Assembly: GCA_005885555.1 (NCBI GenBank)
Contig: VAWN01000023.1
Location: 241,662-305,661 of the forward strand
Length of the DNA: 64,000 nt
Source of the DNA: Actinomycetota bacterium
Lineage (GTDB): Bacteria > Actinomycetota > Actinomycetes > Mycobacteriales > Micromonosporaceae
Direction: 5' to 3'
The position numbers and the translations under genes are program-made. The notes under the pieces are model-generated. The model was not told where the DNA came from. It did not search any database and saw only the letters and a list, made by a program, of their open reading frames with translations. Each line of letters begins with the position of its first letter. Position 1 is the stretch's first letter. Shown here piece after piece: positions 36,267 through 46,994 of the stretch.

Positions 36267-36280
36267 GGGCCACAGGTCCC
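36267..36280. promoter_or_regulatory. DosR-like palindrome before the response regulator gene
   Basis: GGGCCACAGGTCCC fits GGGNC-N4-GNCCC. It lies in the 108-bp divergent region between nitroreductase copy 3 and the DosR/DevR-like gene, 58 bp before the latter, which would allow autoregulation as in mycobacteria. Confidence 0.5.
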
Positions 36281-36337
36281 GTCCGGTCGGGACTCTGAGA
36301 CGCTGCGCGGACCCGCCCGGGCAGGTACAAAGGACAG

Positions 36338-36976
36338 GTGATCCGTGTCTTTCTGCTCGACGACCACGAGGTGGTCCGCCGGGGGCTGGCCGATCTGCTG
36401 CAGGCCGAGGGCGACATCGAGGTGGTCGGCGAGTCCGGGTCCGCGGTCGAGGCCACCCACCGGGTACCCGCACTGCGGCCGCACGTGGCGATCCTGGACG
36501 CCCGGCTGCCCGACGGCAACGGCATCGACGTGTGTCGCGACGTGCGCGCGGTCGACCCGTCCATCAAGGGGCTGATCCTCACCTCGTACGAGGACGACGA
36601 GGCGCTGTTCGCCGCGATCATGGCCGGCGCGTCCGGATACGTGCTCAAGCAGATCCGCGGCACCGACCTGGTCGACGCGGTACGGCGGGTGGCGGCCGGG
36701 CAGTCGCTGCTGGACCCGGCGGTGACCGCGCGGGTACTGGAACGCATCCGCACCGGTATCGAGGAGCCCAGGGAGCTCAAGTCGCTGACCGACCAGGAGC
36801 GGCGGATCCTGGAGTACATCGCCGAAGGGCTGACCAACCACGAGATCGCCCAGCGGATGTACCTGGCCGACAAGACCGTCAAGAACTACGTGTCCAGCGT
36901 GCTGGCCAAGCTCGGCCTGGAGCGGCGCACCCAGGCCGCGGTACTGGCGACCCGGCTACTCGGTGGCGGCCGGTAG
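36338..36976 (+). CDS. devR: DosR/DevR-type LuxR-family response regulator
   Basis: 212 residues. The receiver (1-120) has the acidic pair D8/D9, phospho-acceptor D54 in AILDARLPDGNG and K104 in GYVLKQIRG. The LuxR domain (about 147-210) carries LTDQERRILEYIAEGLTNHE and DKTVKNYVSSVLAKLGLERR, placing K179, K182 and N183 at the same numbers as the DNA-contact residues of M. tuberculosis DosR (as I recall them). It should switch on the surrounding hypoxia genes after phosphorylation by the kinase at 45258. The GTG at 36338 follows AAAGGAC. Confidence 0.95.
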   Translation: MIRVFLLDDHEVVRRGLADLLQAEGDIEVVGESGSAVEATHRVPALRPHVAILDARLPDGNGIDVCRDVRAVDPSIKGLILTSYEDDEALFAAIMAGASGYVLKQIRGTDLVDAVRRVAAGQSLLDPAVTARVLERIRTGIEEPRELKSLTDQERRILEYIAEGLTNHEIAQRMYLADKTVKNYVSSVLAKLGLERRTQAAVLATRLLGGGR

Positions 36977-37921
36977 CCCGGTCCGGTCCACCACGTCGTC
37001 CAGCGGCCGGCGCGGCGACGGCACACCGGCCGGCCCGTACCCGATCCGCAGCACCACCTGCGGGTAGGCGCTGACGTCGCGGTCGGTCATCAGCAGGCGC
37101 AGCCGGGGTAACTCCAGCGGCTGGCTCAGCGGCGTGGTGGCCAGGCCCTGCACGGTCGCGGTGAGCAGCACCCGTTCCAGCGCCTGACCGGCGCGCAGCC
37201 ACTGCTGCGGGGTGTCCCCGGCGGTGGACAGCACCACGAGCGTCGGATGGGCCTCGAAGTGCGCGCCACGCCTGGGTTCCGTGCGCCGGGTGAGGCCGAA
37301 GTCGCGCAGCGGCAACGTCTCCAGCGCGTCCCACGGCCCGAAGGCGGCCTGCGGTACCCCGTCCGCCCGGCCCGGGTCGGCCGACGTCCATTCGGTCAGC
37401 TCGGCGAGGTACCCGGGATGGCGGCGCAGCATCCGCTCCGCCGACCGGGCGAGCCCCAGCAACTGGTCGCGACCGAGGTCGTCGGCGACGGCGAGGGTGG
37501 CGCCCTCCAGCCGCGCGGCGGCGGACAGTTCGGCGAGGACCTCGGCCGGAACCAGTACCCGGTCGAACGGTCGACGGCTGGTCCGGCGGTGCGGGATCGC
37601 GTCCGCGAGGGCCCGTACCGCCGGGTCCGCGTCGACCGGCGGCCCGAACCGCACCGCGGCCACGAGGTCCGGTTCGCCCGGGTCGGGCAGCAGCCGGGTG
37701 ACCGGCATCCGGCCGTGTGACAGGATCGCCAGCCGGAGGTTGAGCAGTGCCGCGCCCAGGCTGATGAAAAGCTCCCGGCCGCGCGGGTCCACCACGCCGA
37801 GCTTGCGGGTGCGGTCGGCGTACAGGTCGACGCCGCCGGGCCGCAGCACGAACCGCCACGGCTGGCTGTTGTGGATCGACGGGGCCGCCACCGCCGCGCG
37901 CAGGCAGGCCTCCAGGTCCAT
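36956..37921 (-). CDS. Acg-type nitroreductase family protein (copy 4)
   Basis: 321 residues. SIHNSQPWRFVLRPGG at the N terminus, HRRTSRRPFDRVLVP, LPLRDFGLTRR and GQALERVLLTATVQGLATTPLSQP. It follows the phosphoketolase gene by 17 bp on the same strand, so it probably shares its transcript. The 3' end overlaps the convergent response regulator gene by 21 bases. Confidence 0.88.
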   Translation of the reverse strand: MDLEACLRAAVAAPSIHNSQPWRFVLRPGGVDLYADRTRKLGVVDPRGRELFISLGAALLNLRLAILSHGRMPVTRLLPDPGEPDLVAAVRFGPPVDADPAVRALADAIPHRRTSRRPFDRVLVPAEVLAELSAAARLEGATLAVADDLGRDQLLGLARSAERMLRRHPGYLAELTEWTSADPGRADGVPQAAFGPWDALETLPLRDFGLTRRTEPRRGAHFEAHPTLVVLSTAGDTPQQWLRAGQALERVLLTATVQGLATTPLSQPLELPRLRLLMTDRDVSAYPQVVLRIGYGPAGVPSPRRPLDDVVDRTGLPAATE

Positions 37922-37938
37922 CGCGTCCTCCTTCCCGG

Positions 37939-40302
37939 TCAGGCCGGCCGGCGCCACGACCAGTCGCGCACCTCGGGCAGGTCCTCGCCGGTGCGCCGGA
38001 CGTACATCCGGTGCTCGAACCGCTTGTCCACCATGCGTTCCCGGACCGTGGCCGCCCGGCGGGCCAGGCCCGGTACCCGGTCGATGACGTCCATCACGAG
38101 GTGGTACCGGTCCATGTCGTTGAGCACCAGCATGTCGAACGGCGTCGTCGTGGTGCCCTCCTCCTTGTACCCGCGCACGTGGATGTTGCGGTGGTTGGTG
38201 CGCCGGTACGTCAGCCGGTGGATCAGCCACGGGTACCCGTGGTAGGCGAAGAGGACCGGCCGGTCGGTGGTGAAGATGGCGTCGAACTCCGGATCGGGCA
38301 GCCCGTGCGGATGCTCGCTGTCCGGCTGCAGCCGCATCAGGTCCACCACGTTGACCACGCGGACGCGAAGCTCCGGCAGGTACCGGCGCAGCAGGTCGGT
38401 CGCCGCCAGTACCTCCATCGTCGGGACGTCCCCGGCGGCGGCCAGTACCACGTCCGGCTCGCCGTTGTCGTTGCCGGCCCAGTCCCAGATACCGAGCCCG
38501 CGCGCGCAGTGCAGCGCCGCGGCGTCGATGTCCAGCAGCGTCGGCGCCGGTTGCTTGCCGGCCACGATGACGTTGATGTAGTTGCGGCTGCGCAGGCAGT
38601 GGTCCGCCACGGACAGCAGGGTGTTCGCGTCCGGCGGCAGGTACACCCGGACGACCTCGGCCCGCTTGTTCATCACGTGGTCGATGAAGCCGGGATCCTG
38701 GTGCGAGAAGCCGTTGTGGTCCTGCCGCCACACGTGCGAGGTCAGCAGGTAGTTCAGCGACGGTACCGGCTTGCGCCACGGCAGCGTGCGGATCACCTTG
38801 AGCCACTTGGCGTGCTGGTTGACCATCGAGTCGACGATGTGCACGAACGCCTCGTAGCAGGAGAACAGGCCGTGCCGCCCGGTCAGCAGATACCCCTCCA
38901 GCCAGCCCTGGCAGGTGTGCTCGGACAGGATCTCCATGACCCGGCCGCGCGGCCCGAGGTGAATGTCCACATCGGACACTGCGGCCCGCCACACCTTGTC
39001 GGTGACGTCGAGCACCGCGCCGAGCCGGTTGGACTCGGTCTCGTCCGGGCCGACCAGCCGGAAGTTGCGGTACCGGTCGTTGGCCGTCACGACGTCGCGC
39101 AGCCAGCCGCCCAGCACCCGGGTCGCCTCGGCGGTGTCGCCGGCCTTGACGCCGTACTCGCGGAAGTCGGGCAGCTCCAGGTCGCGCGGGTGGGCTCCGC
39201 CGTTGGTGTGCGGGTTCGCGCCCATCCGCAGGTCTCCGGTGGGCAGCCAGTCCACAATGGACGGTACCGGTGCGCCGTCCTCGTCGAACAGCTCCGCCGG
39301 CCGGTACGCGAGCATCCACTCGCGCAGCGCGGCCAGGTGCGCGGCGTCGCCCCGCGCCGCCGACAGCGGTACCTGGTGCGCCCGCCACGTCCCTTCGACC
39401 GGTACCCCGTCGACCTCCTTCGGTCCGGTCCAGCCCTTCGGCGTGCGCAGCACGATGACCGGCCACTGTGGACGGTCGGTGGCGCCGTCCTCGCGGGCCG
39501 CACGCTGGATCGAGGTGATCCGGTCGAACACGGTGTCCAATGTGGACGCGAGCAGCTGGTGCACCGCCGCCGGATCGCTGCCCTCGACCAGATACGGCTC
39601 GTACCCGTACCCGCGCAGCAGCGCGTCCAGCTCGTCGTCACCGATGCGCGACAGCACCGTCGGGTTCGCGATCTTGTACCCGTTGAGGTGCAGGACCGGC
39701 AGCACCGCGCCGTCACCGACCGGGTCGAGGAACTTGTTGGAGTGCCACGACGCGGCCAGCGGCCCGGTCTCCGCCTCACCGTCGCCGACCACGCAGACCG
39801 CGACGAGGTCTGGGTTGTCCAGTACCGCACCGTAGGCGTGCGACAGCGAGTACCCAAGCTCCCCGCCCTCGTGGATCGAGCCGGGCGTCTCGGGTGCGAC
39901 ATGCGACGGTATCCCGCCGGGGAAGGAGAACTGGGTGAACAGCCGCGCCATGCCGGTCGCGTCCCGCGACACCCGCGGGTACACCTCGGAGTAGGTGCCC
40001 TCCAGCCAGACGTTGGCGACCAGCCCCGGACCGCCGTGCCCCGGCCCGGTCACGTAGATGACCTGCTGGCCGCGGGCGGCGATGACGCGGTTGAGGTGGG
40101 CGTAGATGATGTTGAGGCCGGGCGTGGTGCCCCAGTGCCCGAGCAGCCGCGGCTTGACGTGTTCGGGCAGCAGCGGGTCGCGCAGCAGCGGGTTGCCCAT
40201 CAGGTAGATCTGGCCGACGGACAGGTAGTTGGCCGCGCGCCAGTAGGCGTCGATGCGGGACAGTTCCCCGGCGCGCAGCGGCGCACCCTGGACGACGTGC
40301 AT
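37939..40302 (-). CDS. xfp: Phosphoketolase (xylulose-5-phosphate/fructose-6-phosphate)
   Basis: 787 residues, the normal family length. Thiamine-diphosphate enzyme motifs: [50 protein letters not shown] (split here only for description), [19 protein letters not shown] and the C-terminal [15 protein letters not shown]. It splits xylulose-5-P or fructose-6-P with phosphate to acetyl-phosphate, which acetate kinase (1 kb away) converts to acetate and ATP. Its ATG shares one base with the stop of the Ddn-like gene (TGATG). Confidence 0.96.
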   Translation of the reverse strand: MHVVQGAPLRAGELSRIDAYWRAANYLSVGQIYLMGNPLLRDPLLPEHVKPRLLGHWGTTPGLNIIYAHLNRVIAARGQQVIYVTGPGHGGPGLVANVWLEGTYSEVYPRVSRDATGMARLFTQFSFPGGIPSHVAPETPGSIHEGGELGYSLSHAYGAVLDNPDLVAVCVVGDGEAETGPLAASWHSNKFLDPVGDGAVLPVLHLNGYKIANPTVLSRIGDDELDALLRGYGYEPYLVEGSDPAAVHQLLASTLDTVFDRITSIQRAAREDGATDRPQWPVIVLRTPKGWTGPKEVDGVPVEGTWRAHQVPLSAARGDAAHLAALREWMLAYRPAELFDEDGAPVPSIVDWLPTGDLRMGANPHTNGGAHPRDLELPDFREYGVKAGDTAEATRVLGGWLRDVVTANDRYRNFRLVGPDETESNRLGAVLDVTDKVWRAAVSDVDIHLGPRGRVMEILSEHTCQGWLEGYLLTGRHGLFSCYEAFVHIVDSMVNQHAKWLKVIRTLPWRKPVPSLNYLLTSHVWRQDHNGFSHQDPGFIDHVMNKRAEVVRVYLPPDANTLLSVADHCLRSRNYINVIVAGKQPAPTLLDIDAAALHCARGLGIWDWAGNDNGEPDVVLAAAGDVPTMEVLAATDLLRRYLPELRVRVVNVVDLMRLQPDSEHPHGLPDPEFDAIFTTDRPVLFAYHGYPWLIHRLTYRRTNHRNIHVRGYKEEGTTTTPFDMLVLNDMDRYHLVMDVIDRVPGLARRAATVRERMVDKRFEHRMYVRRTGEDLPEVRDWSWRRPA

Positions 40303-40730
40303 CAGGCTCCTTCGGACAGGTCGATGACGAGCAGGCGGTCGGTGGGGTGCGGAGCCAGCCCGTGCCGTTTCACGTACCCCTGGACATTGTCGGCGTATCC
40401 CTCGTCGCCGGGCCGCAGAATCCGCGCAACGCCGTCGCGGAGCACGCCGGCCCGGCGCACCGTCACCGGCCGCGCGTGGCGGAAGTTGCGCCACCACGTC
40501 TTGTCCGGCGCGTCACCGACGAGCACCAGGAGCCGCCCGTCGGTCCTGGCGTACATGACCGGCAGCGCATACCGCCGGCCGGACCGGCGACCGTGGTACC
40601 GCAGCTCGCACAGTCCCGGGTCGAGCAGCGCGTGCAGCGGCGAGCGCAGCACCGCGAGGACGCACCAGTTGGCCAGCCGGCGGTGGCGCCGTACCGCAGG
40701 CGGGGGAACGGTGACATGCCGGACGGTCAT
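40302..40730 (-). CDS. Ddn-type F420-dependent nitroreductase family protein
   Basis: 142 residues. The split-barrel fold typical of deazaflavin (F420)-dependent nitroreductases is seen: [40 protein letters not shown], and [18 protein letters not shown]. The family uses reduced F420 on quinones or other acceptors; members are DosR-regulon linked in mycobacteria. ATG at 40730 fits the family start. It precedes the phosphoketolase with a one-base overlap. Confidence 0.87.
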   Translation of the reverse strand: MTVRHVTVPPPAVRRHRRLANWCVLAVLRSPLHALLDPGLCELRYHGRRSGRRYALPVMYARTDGRLLVLVGDAPDKTWWRNFRHARPVTVRRAGVLRDGVARILRPGDEGYADNVQGYVKRHGLAPHPTDRLLVIDLSEGA

Positions 40731-40749
40731 CGGGTACCTCTCAGTGGTG

Positions 40750-41235
40750 TCAGTAGGTGGCGGTGGTGATCGGTACGGCGGTGATCGGTACGGCGGGTTC
40801 GGCCGGTGGCCTGACCGGGTGCGGCACCGGTACCACGACAACCGGGCACACCGCGGCGCGGATGCACTGCTCGGCGACCGACCCGACGACGGCGTGGAAC
40901 AGCCGGCCGTGCCCGTGGCTGCCCAGGACGAGCAGGTCGGCGTCGGTCGCGGCGCCGGTGAGCACCTCGGCGGCGGGGCCGGCGGCCACCTCGGCGGCGA
41001 CGGCGACGTCCGGGTACCCGCGGCGCGCGACGGCGATCGCCTGGTCCAGCGCCTGCCGGGCGACGTCCTCGCGGTCGGCCCGCACCTCGGCGCCGAACTG
41101 CGGCGGCGTCAACGCCCACGCGATGATGGCCTGCACGGTGCCGCCGCGGCGCTGTGCCTCGGCCACCGCCCAGGTCAGCGCGCGCTGGCCGCCTTCGGAC
41201 CCGTCGACGCCCACGACGATGCGGTAGGTCTGCAT
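40750..41235 (-). CDS. Universal stress protein, single domain
   Basis: 161 residues. IVVGVDGSEGGQRALTWAVAEA at the N terminus and LVLGSHGHGRLFHAVVGSVA for the ATP site. The C-terminal AVPITAVPITTATY comes from a 15-bp tandem duplication around 40758-40790. It heads the operon USP - Ddn - phosphoketolase - nitroreductase and is divergent from acetate kinase across a DosR-like palindrome. Confidence 0.92.
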   Translation of the reverse strand: MQTYRIVVGVDGSEGGQRALTWAVAEAQRRGGTVQAIIAWALTPPQFGAEVRADREDVARQALDQAIAVARRGYPDVAVAAEVAAGPAAEVLTGAATDADLLVLGSHGHGRLFHAVVGSVAEQCIRAAVCPVVVVPVPHPVRPPAEPAVPITAVPITTATY

Positions 41236-41320
41236 GACGGTTCCCTCCTCGACTTGTGGTCTGCGTCCAGCCTCGGCGCGGCGGCCCGGACCGGGTAGGG
41301 CCGCAAGCTCGGGCGCGGCC

Positions 41321-41334
41321 GGGACCTTCGGCCC
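41321..41334. promoter_or_regulatory. DosR-like 14-bp palindrome upstream of acetate kinase
   Basis: GGGACCTTCGGCCC, identical to the site at 33510. It is 21 bp before the acetate kinase start and 86 bp before the divergent USP start. Such proximity to ackA suggests that it mainly serves the USP-phosphoketolase operon, or that ackA is made from an upstream-overlapping promoter. Confidence 0.65.
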
Positions 41335-41354
41335 GGGTCACTAGGGTGGTCCGG

Positions 41355-42461
41355 GTGGCGGACATCCTGGTTCTCAACGCGGGTTCGTCGTCGCTGAAGT
41401 GGCGGCTGTTCCGGTCCGGCGAGCCGGCCGACGGCGGCATCGTCGAGCGCATCGGGGAACCCTCCGGCGCGGTCGCCGACCACGGCGCGGCGGTGCACCA
41501 GGTCCTCGACCGGCTCGGCGGCGTCGACGCGGTCGGGCACCGGATCGTGCACGGCGGCACCCGGTTCCAGGCGCCGGTCGTCGTCGACGACGAGGTGCTG
41601 TCCGCGATCCGCGCGCTGTCCGAACTCGCCCCGCTGCACAACCCGGTCGGGGTGGCCGGCATCGAGGCGGCCCGGCACGCCATTCCGGGGGTACCGCAGG
41701 TCGCCGTCTTCGACACCGCATACCACGCGACGCTGCCGGAGGCGGCCGCCACCTATGCGCTGGACCGCGAGGTGGCGCAGCGGTACGGCATCCGCCGGTA
41801 CGGGTTCCACGGCATCTCGGTCGGCTGGGTGGCCGCCGGTACCGCCGCGTTGCTGGGCCGGCCGCTCGCCGAGCTGAACCTGGTCGTGCTGCACCTCGGC
41901 AACGGTGCCAGCGCGACCGCCGTGGCCGGTGGGCGCAGCGTGGACACGTCGATGGGCCTGACCCCGCTTGAGGGCCTGGTCATGGGTACCCGCACCGGCG
42001 ACCTCGACCCGGCCGTCGCCTTCCACCTCGGCCGGGCCGGCCTCGACCTCGCCGGCATCGAGGACGTGTACCTGCACCGGTCCGGCCTCGCCGGCCTGTG
42101 CGCGGACAACGACATGCGCCGGGTCATCGACCGTTGCTCGGCCGGCGACCCGGCCGCGCGGCTCGCCCTCGACGTGTACTGCCACCGCATCCGCAAGTAC
42201 GTCGGCGCCTACCACGCGGTACTCGGCCGGCTCGACGCGATCACGTTCACCGCCGGGGTCGGCGAGCACAGCGCCGTGGTACGGGCCCGGTGCCTGGCCG
42301 GCCTGGAACCGCTGGGCATCGCCGTCGATCGCGCTCGCAACGAGGCCGGCGACCCGGCCCGGATCGTCTCGCCGGACGGCAGCCGGGTCGCGGTCTGCGT
42401 GGTACCCACCGACGAGGAACGCGCCATCGCCGACGAGGTCGCCCGCCTCCTGCGCGCCTAG
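41355..42461 (+). CDS. ackA: Acetate kinase
   Basis: 368 residues. ILVLNAGSSSLKWRLF at the N terminus, catalytic FDTAYHATLPEAA, RRYGFHGISVGWV, VVLHLGNGASATAV, and FTAGVGEHSAVVR. It makes ATP and acetate from acetyl-phosphate. No phosphotransacetylase gene is adjacent, so acetyl-phosphate most likely comes from the nearby phosphoketolase. GTG at 41355 is chosen over the in-frame GTG at 41346 by match to the family N terminus. Confidence 0.95.
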   Translation: MADILVLNAGSSSLKWRLFRSGEPADGGIVERIGEPSGAVADHGAAVHQVLDRLGGVDAVGHRIVHGGTRFQAPVVVDDEVLSAIRALSELAPLHNPVGVAGIEAARHAIPGVPQVAVFDTAYHATLPEAAATYALDREVAQRYGIRRYGFHGISVGWVAAGTAALLGRPLAELNLVVLHLGNGASATAVAGGRSVDTSMGLTPLEGLVMGTRTGDLDPAVAFHLGRAGLDLAGIEDVYLHRSGLAGLCADNDMRRVIDRCSAGDPAARLALDVYCHRIRKYVGAYHAVLGRLDAITFTAGVGEHSAVVRARCLAGLEPLGIAVDRARNEAGDPARIVSPDGSRVAVCVVPTDEERAIADEVARLLRA

Positions 42462-42502
42462 CCTGCGCGGCCGGCCCGGCTCGGCCCGGCCGCCGAGCCG
42501 GG

Positions 42503-42548
42503 ATCTTGGACGCGAGCACCCCCTGCAAGGGGTAGTCGCGTCCAAGAT
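42503..42548. terminator. Bidirectional hairpin terminator between convergent genes
   Basis: Thirteen-base perfect arms (42503-42515 and 42536-42548, ATCTTGGACGCGA and its complement) enclose a second five-base stem CCCCT/AGGGG. It lies 41 bp after acetate kinase and 41 bp after the acyl-CoA synthetase stop, so it can end both convergent transcripts. Confidence 0.85.
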
Positions 42549-42588
42549 TCAGGTACCCAAGCGCCCGCTTCGCCGACTGGCCGCGCGA

Positions 42589-45201
42589 CTAGGTGACCGG
42601 CTCGTGCAGTTCCCGTACCCACGGGTCCGGTTCGTCGGCGACCGGGGCGAGCCGCAGCTTCACGTCCACCGCGACCACCCCGTCCGGCCCGGCGAGTACC
42701 GGATTCAGGTCCAGCTCGGCGACCTCGGGCAGCTCCTCGGCGAGGCGACCCAGCCGCAGCACCAGATCCTCGACCGCGGCCGTGTCGACCGCCGGCCCGC
42801 CGCGGTACCCGGTCAGCAGCGGCGCGCCGCGCAGCGAGCGCCACATGCCGGCCGCGTCGCGGTCGGTGAGCGGGAGCAGGTGCAGTGCCCGGTCGGCGAA
42901 CAGGTCGGTGTTGACCCCGCCGAACCCGAGCATCACGAGCGAGCCGAACAGCGCGTCGTGCACCACGCCGGCGGCGAGCTCGACGCCGCGGACCTGGCGC
43001 TGTACCAGTACCGCCGGCGTCCCGGTCGCGGCCGCTACGGAGGTGTAGGCAGCGGCGACCGCGACGGAGTCGGTAAGGCCCAGCCGTACCGCGCCCAGCT
43101 CCGTCTTGTGCACCAACGTGGGATCGGCGGCCTTCACCACCGCCGGGTACCCGAGCGCGTCCGCGGCCGCCACCGCGTCGGCGGCGCTGCGGGCGACCCG
43201 GCCGGCCGCGACCGGGATACCGAAGCGGCGCAACAGGTTCGCCGCGACGTCGGGCGGTTGCCATCCGCCGCCGTCGCGCAGCGCCTCGTGCACGGTCGCG
43301 CGGGCGGCGGCCTCGTCGACGCCGGGCAGCACCGGTACCCTCCCCAGCGGCTGAGCCCGCCACGACGCGTACCGGGCGGCGTGCCCGAGCGCGGCGACGG
43401 CCTGTTCCGGCAGCGCGTAGACCGGCGCGCCGCCCAGCGTGTGCGGCGGTTCCGGCACCCCGAGCAGGACCACGGCGAACGGCAGCGGCGAGCGCGTCGC
43501 GGCAGCGGCGATCGCGGCGAGGACACCGGGCACGTTGTTGGCGACCGTGGCCGCGAACACCACCAGTACCGCGTCGACCCCGCCACTGTCCACAATGGAC
43601 GCCAGGGCGGCGCGCACCGCCTCCGGGGTGGCGGCGGCGCCAAGGTCCACCGGAGTCGCCGGTACCATCAGCTCCGCCGCGTCCGCGGCGTCCGCGGCGA
43701 GCACGTTGACGCCACCCGCATTGCCCACGATCGCGATGCGCCGCCCGGCCGGCAGCGGCTGTTCCACCAGCAGCCGCGCGGTGTCCAGCAGTTCGCCCAG
43801 CCCCGCGCAGCGGATGACGCCGGCCTGGGCGAACAGCGCGTCCACGGTCGCGTCGGGGGCGGCCGCGGCGGCGGTGTGCGAGGCGCCGGCCCGCGCGCCG
43901 GTGGCGGTGCGACCGCCCTTGACCGCCAGGACCGGCTTGCGCCGGCCGATCGCCCGCGCGATGCGCGCGAAGCGGCGCGGGTTGCCGACCGACTCCAGGT
44001 ACAGCGCGACGGCCCTGGTGTGCGGGTCGTCGTACCAGTAGGACAGCAGGTCGTTGCCGGACACGTCGGCCTTGTTGCCGAGCGAGACGAACGAGGACAG
44101 GCCGACCCCGGTGCGCGCGGCGTGGTCGAGGATGGTGATACCGACCGCGCCCGACTGCGAGGCCACCGCGAGCCCGCCGGACGGTGGCGTGATGGCCGCG
44201 AAGGTCGCCTGCATCCGCACGGCCGGGTCGGTGTTGAGCACGCCGAGGCAGTTCGGCCCGACGAGCCGGATGCCGTACCGGCGCGCGGTGCGCACGATCC
44301 GCGCCTGCTCGGCCCGCCCCGCGCGGCCGTCCTCGGCGAGCCCGGCGGACAGCACCACGGCCGCCCGGATCCCGGCCCGGCCGCAGTCCTCGACGGCATC
44401 GTTGACGGCCCCGGCCGGTACCGCGACGACGGCCAGGTCGACCGGCCGGCGGATGGCGGCCGCCGACGGGTACGCGGCCCGGCCGGCGACCTTGGCGGCG
44501 TGCGGGTTGACCGGGTACACCGGCCCGGTGAACCCGCCGTCGACGAGCCCGCGCAGCACCGCACGGCCGATGCCGCCCGGGTCCCGGCCGGCCCCGATGA
44601 CCGCGATGGCGTGCGGGGCGAGCAGCGGCGTCAACGAGTGCCGCTCGGCGGTGCGGTTGCGCGCCTCCAGCGCCGGGTTGTCCGCGTCGCCGGTCGGCAC
44701 GTGCACCTCCAGCACGCCGGAGTCCGGCTGTACCCGCAGCGCCGGCCCCAGGTCGCGGGCCACCTGAAGCATCGGGTTGTTGCCGACCAGTATGTCGCCG
44801 ACGAGGTCGTCGATGCCGTGGTGGCGACCGGTCGCGGCGAGCTGTTCGAGCAGCAGGGTACCGACGCCGCGACCGTGTGCGGCGTCGTCGACCAGTAGGG
44901 CGAACTCGGCGGTAGCCGGCTCGCGCAGCCGCTCGTACGAGGCCACCCCGACGACCCGGCCGCGCTCCTGTGCCAGTACCGCCACGTGGTCCTCACCCGG
45001 TGGCCGGGTGAGCCGGTCCAGCTCGTCGTCGATGCCGGCCCGCCCGCCGCCGAGGAACCGGCGGTACAGGTTCTCGTCGCTGGTGCGCCGGTACAGCGCG
45101 GCGAGGTCGGTGCGGTCGTCCGGGCCCACCGCGCGGATGCGCACGATGGCGCCGTCGGCGGTCAGGGCGTCGTGGCCGTGGTCGGTGGTGATCGTCTCCA
45201 C
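42589..45201 (-). CDS. GNAT acetyltransferase fused to ADP-forming acyl-CoA synthetase
   Basis: 870 residues. A GNAT domain occupies about 15-165 (FALLVDDAAHGRGVGTLLLE). The CoA-binding domain begins near 195 (AIAVIGAGRDPGGIGRAVLR), succinyl-CoA ligase-like domains follow with the catalytic His in GARAGASHTAAAA near 425, and the ATP-grasp domain is C-terminal (YPAVVKAADPTLVHKTELGAV). It can interconvert acetyl-CoA + ADP + Pi with acetate + ATP, and/or acetylate proteins. In the Pat/Pka type the GNAT domain is usually C-terminal, so the order here is the less common one. GTG start at 45201. It follows the DosS/T-like kinase by 56 bp. Confidence 0.9.
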   Translation of the reverse strand: METITTDHGHDALTADGAIVRIRAVGPDDRTDLAALYRRTSDENLYRRFLGGGRAGIDDELDRLTRPPGEDHVAVLAQERGRVVGVASYERLREPATAEFALLVDDAAHGRGVGTLLLEQLAATGRHHGIDDLVGDILVGNNPMLQVARDLGPALRVQPDSGVLEVHVPTGDADNPALEARNRTAERHSLTPLLAPHAIAVIGAGRDPGGIGRAVLRGLVDGGFTGPVYPVNPHAAKVAGRAAYPSAAAIRRPVDLAVVAVPAGAVNDAVEDCGRAGIRAAVVLSAGLAEDGRAGRAEQARIVRTARRYGIRLVGPNCLGVLNTDPAVRMQATFAAITPPSGGLAVASQSGAVGITILDHAARTGVGLSSFVSLGNKADVSGNDLLSYWYDDPHTRAVALYLESVGNPRRFARIARAIGRRKPVLAVKGGRTATGARAGASHTAAAAAPDATVDALFAQAGVIRCAGLGELLDTARLLVEQPLPAGRRIAIVGNAGGVNVLAADAADAAELMVPATPVDLGAAATPEAVRAALASIVDSGGVDAVLVVFAATVANNVPGVLAAIAAAATRSPLPFAVVLLGVPEPPHTLGGAPVYALPEQAVAALGHAARYASWRAQPLGRVPVLPGVDEAAARATVHEALRDGGGWQPPDVAANLLRRFGIPVAAGRVARSAADAVAAADALGYPAVVKAADPTLVHKTELGAVRLGLTDSVAVAAAYTSVAAATGTPAVLVQRQVRGVELAAGVVHDALFGSLVMLGFGGVNTDLFADRALHLLPLTDRDAAGMWRSLRGAPLLTGYRGGPAVDTAAVEDLVLRLGRLAEELPEVAELDLNPVLAGPDGVVAVDVKLRLAPVADEPDPWVRELHEPVT

Positions 45202-45257
45202 ATGATCAACGGTCCACGTGGGCGGGCCGTCCGGGCAGAGGCGGAGGTCCCGGTGGG

Positions 45258-46970
<1,713 letters not shown>

Positions 46971-46994
46971 CTAGCGGGCCGGGCCGCCGACGGA

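Noticed and set aside
36277..36292. Second regulator palindrome GTCCC...GGGAC right after the DosR-like site
   Set aside because: Arms face outwards (GTCCC then GGGAC) with a spacer different from the other sites; likely an extension of GC-rich sequence.
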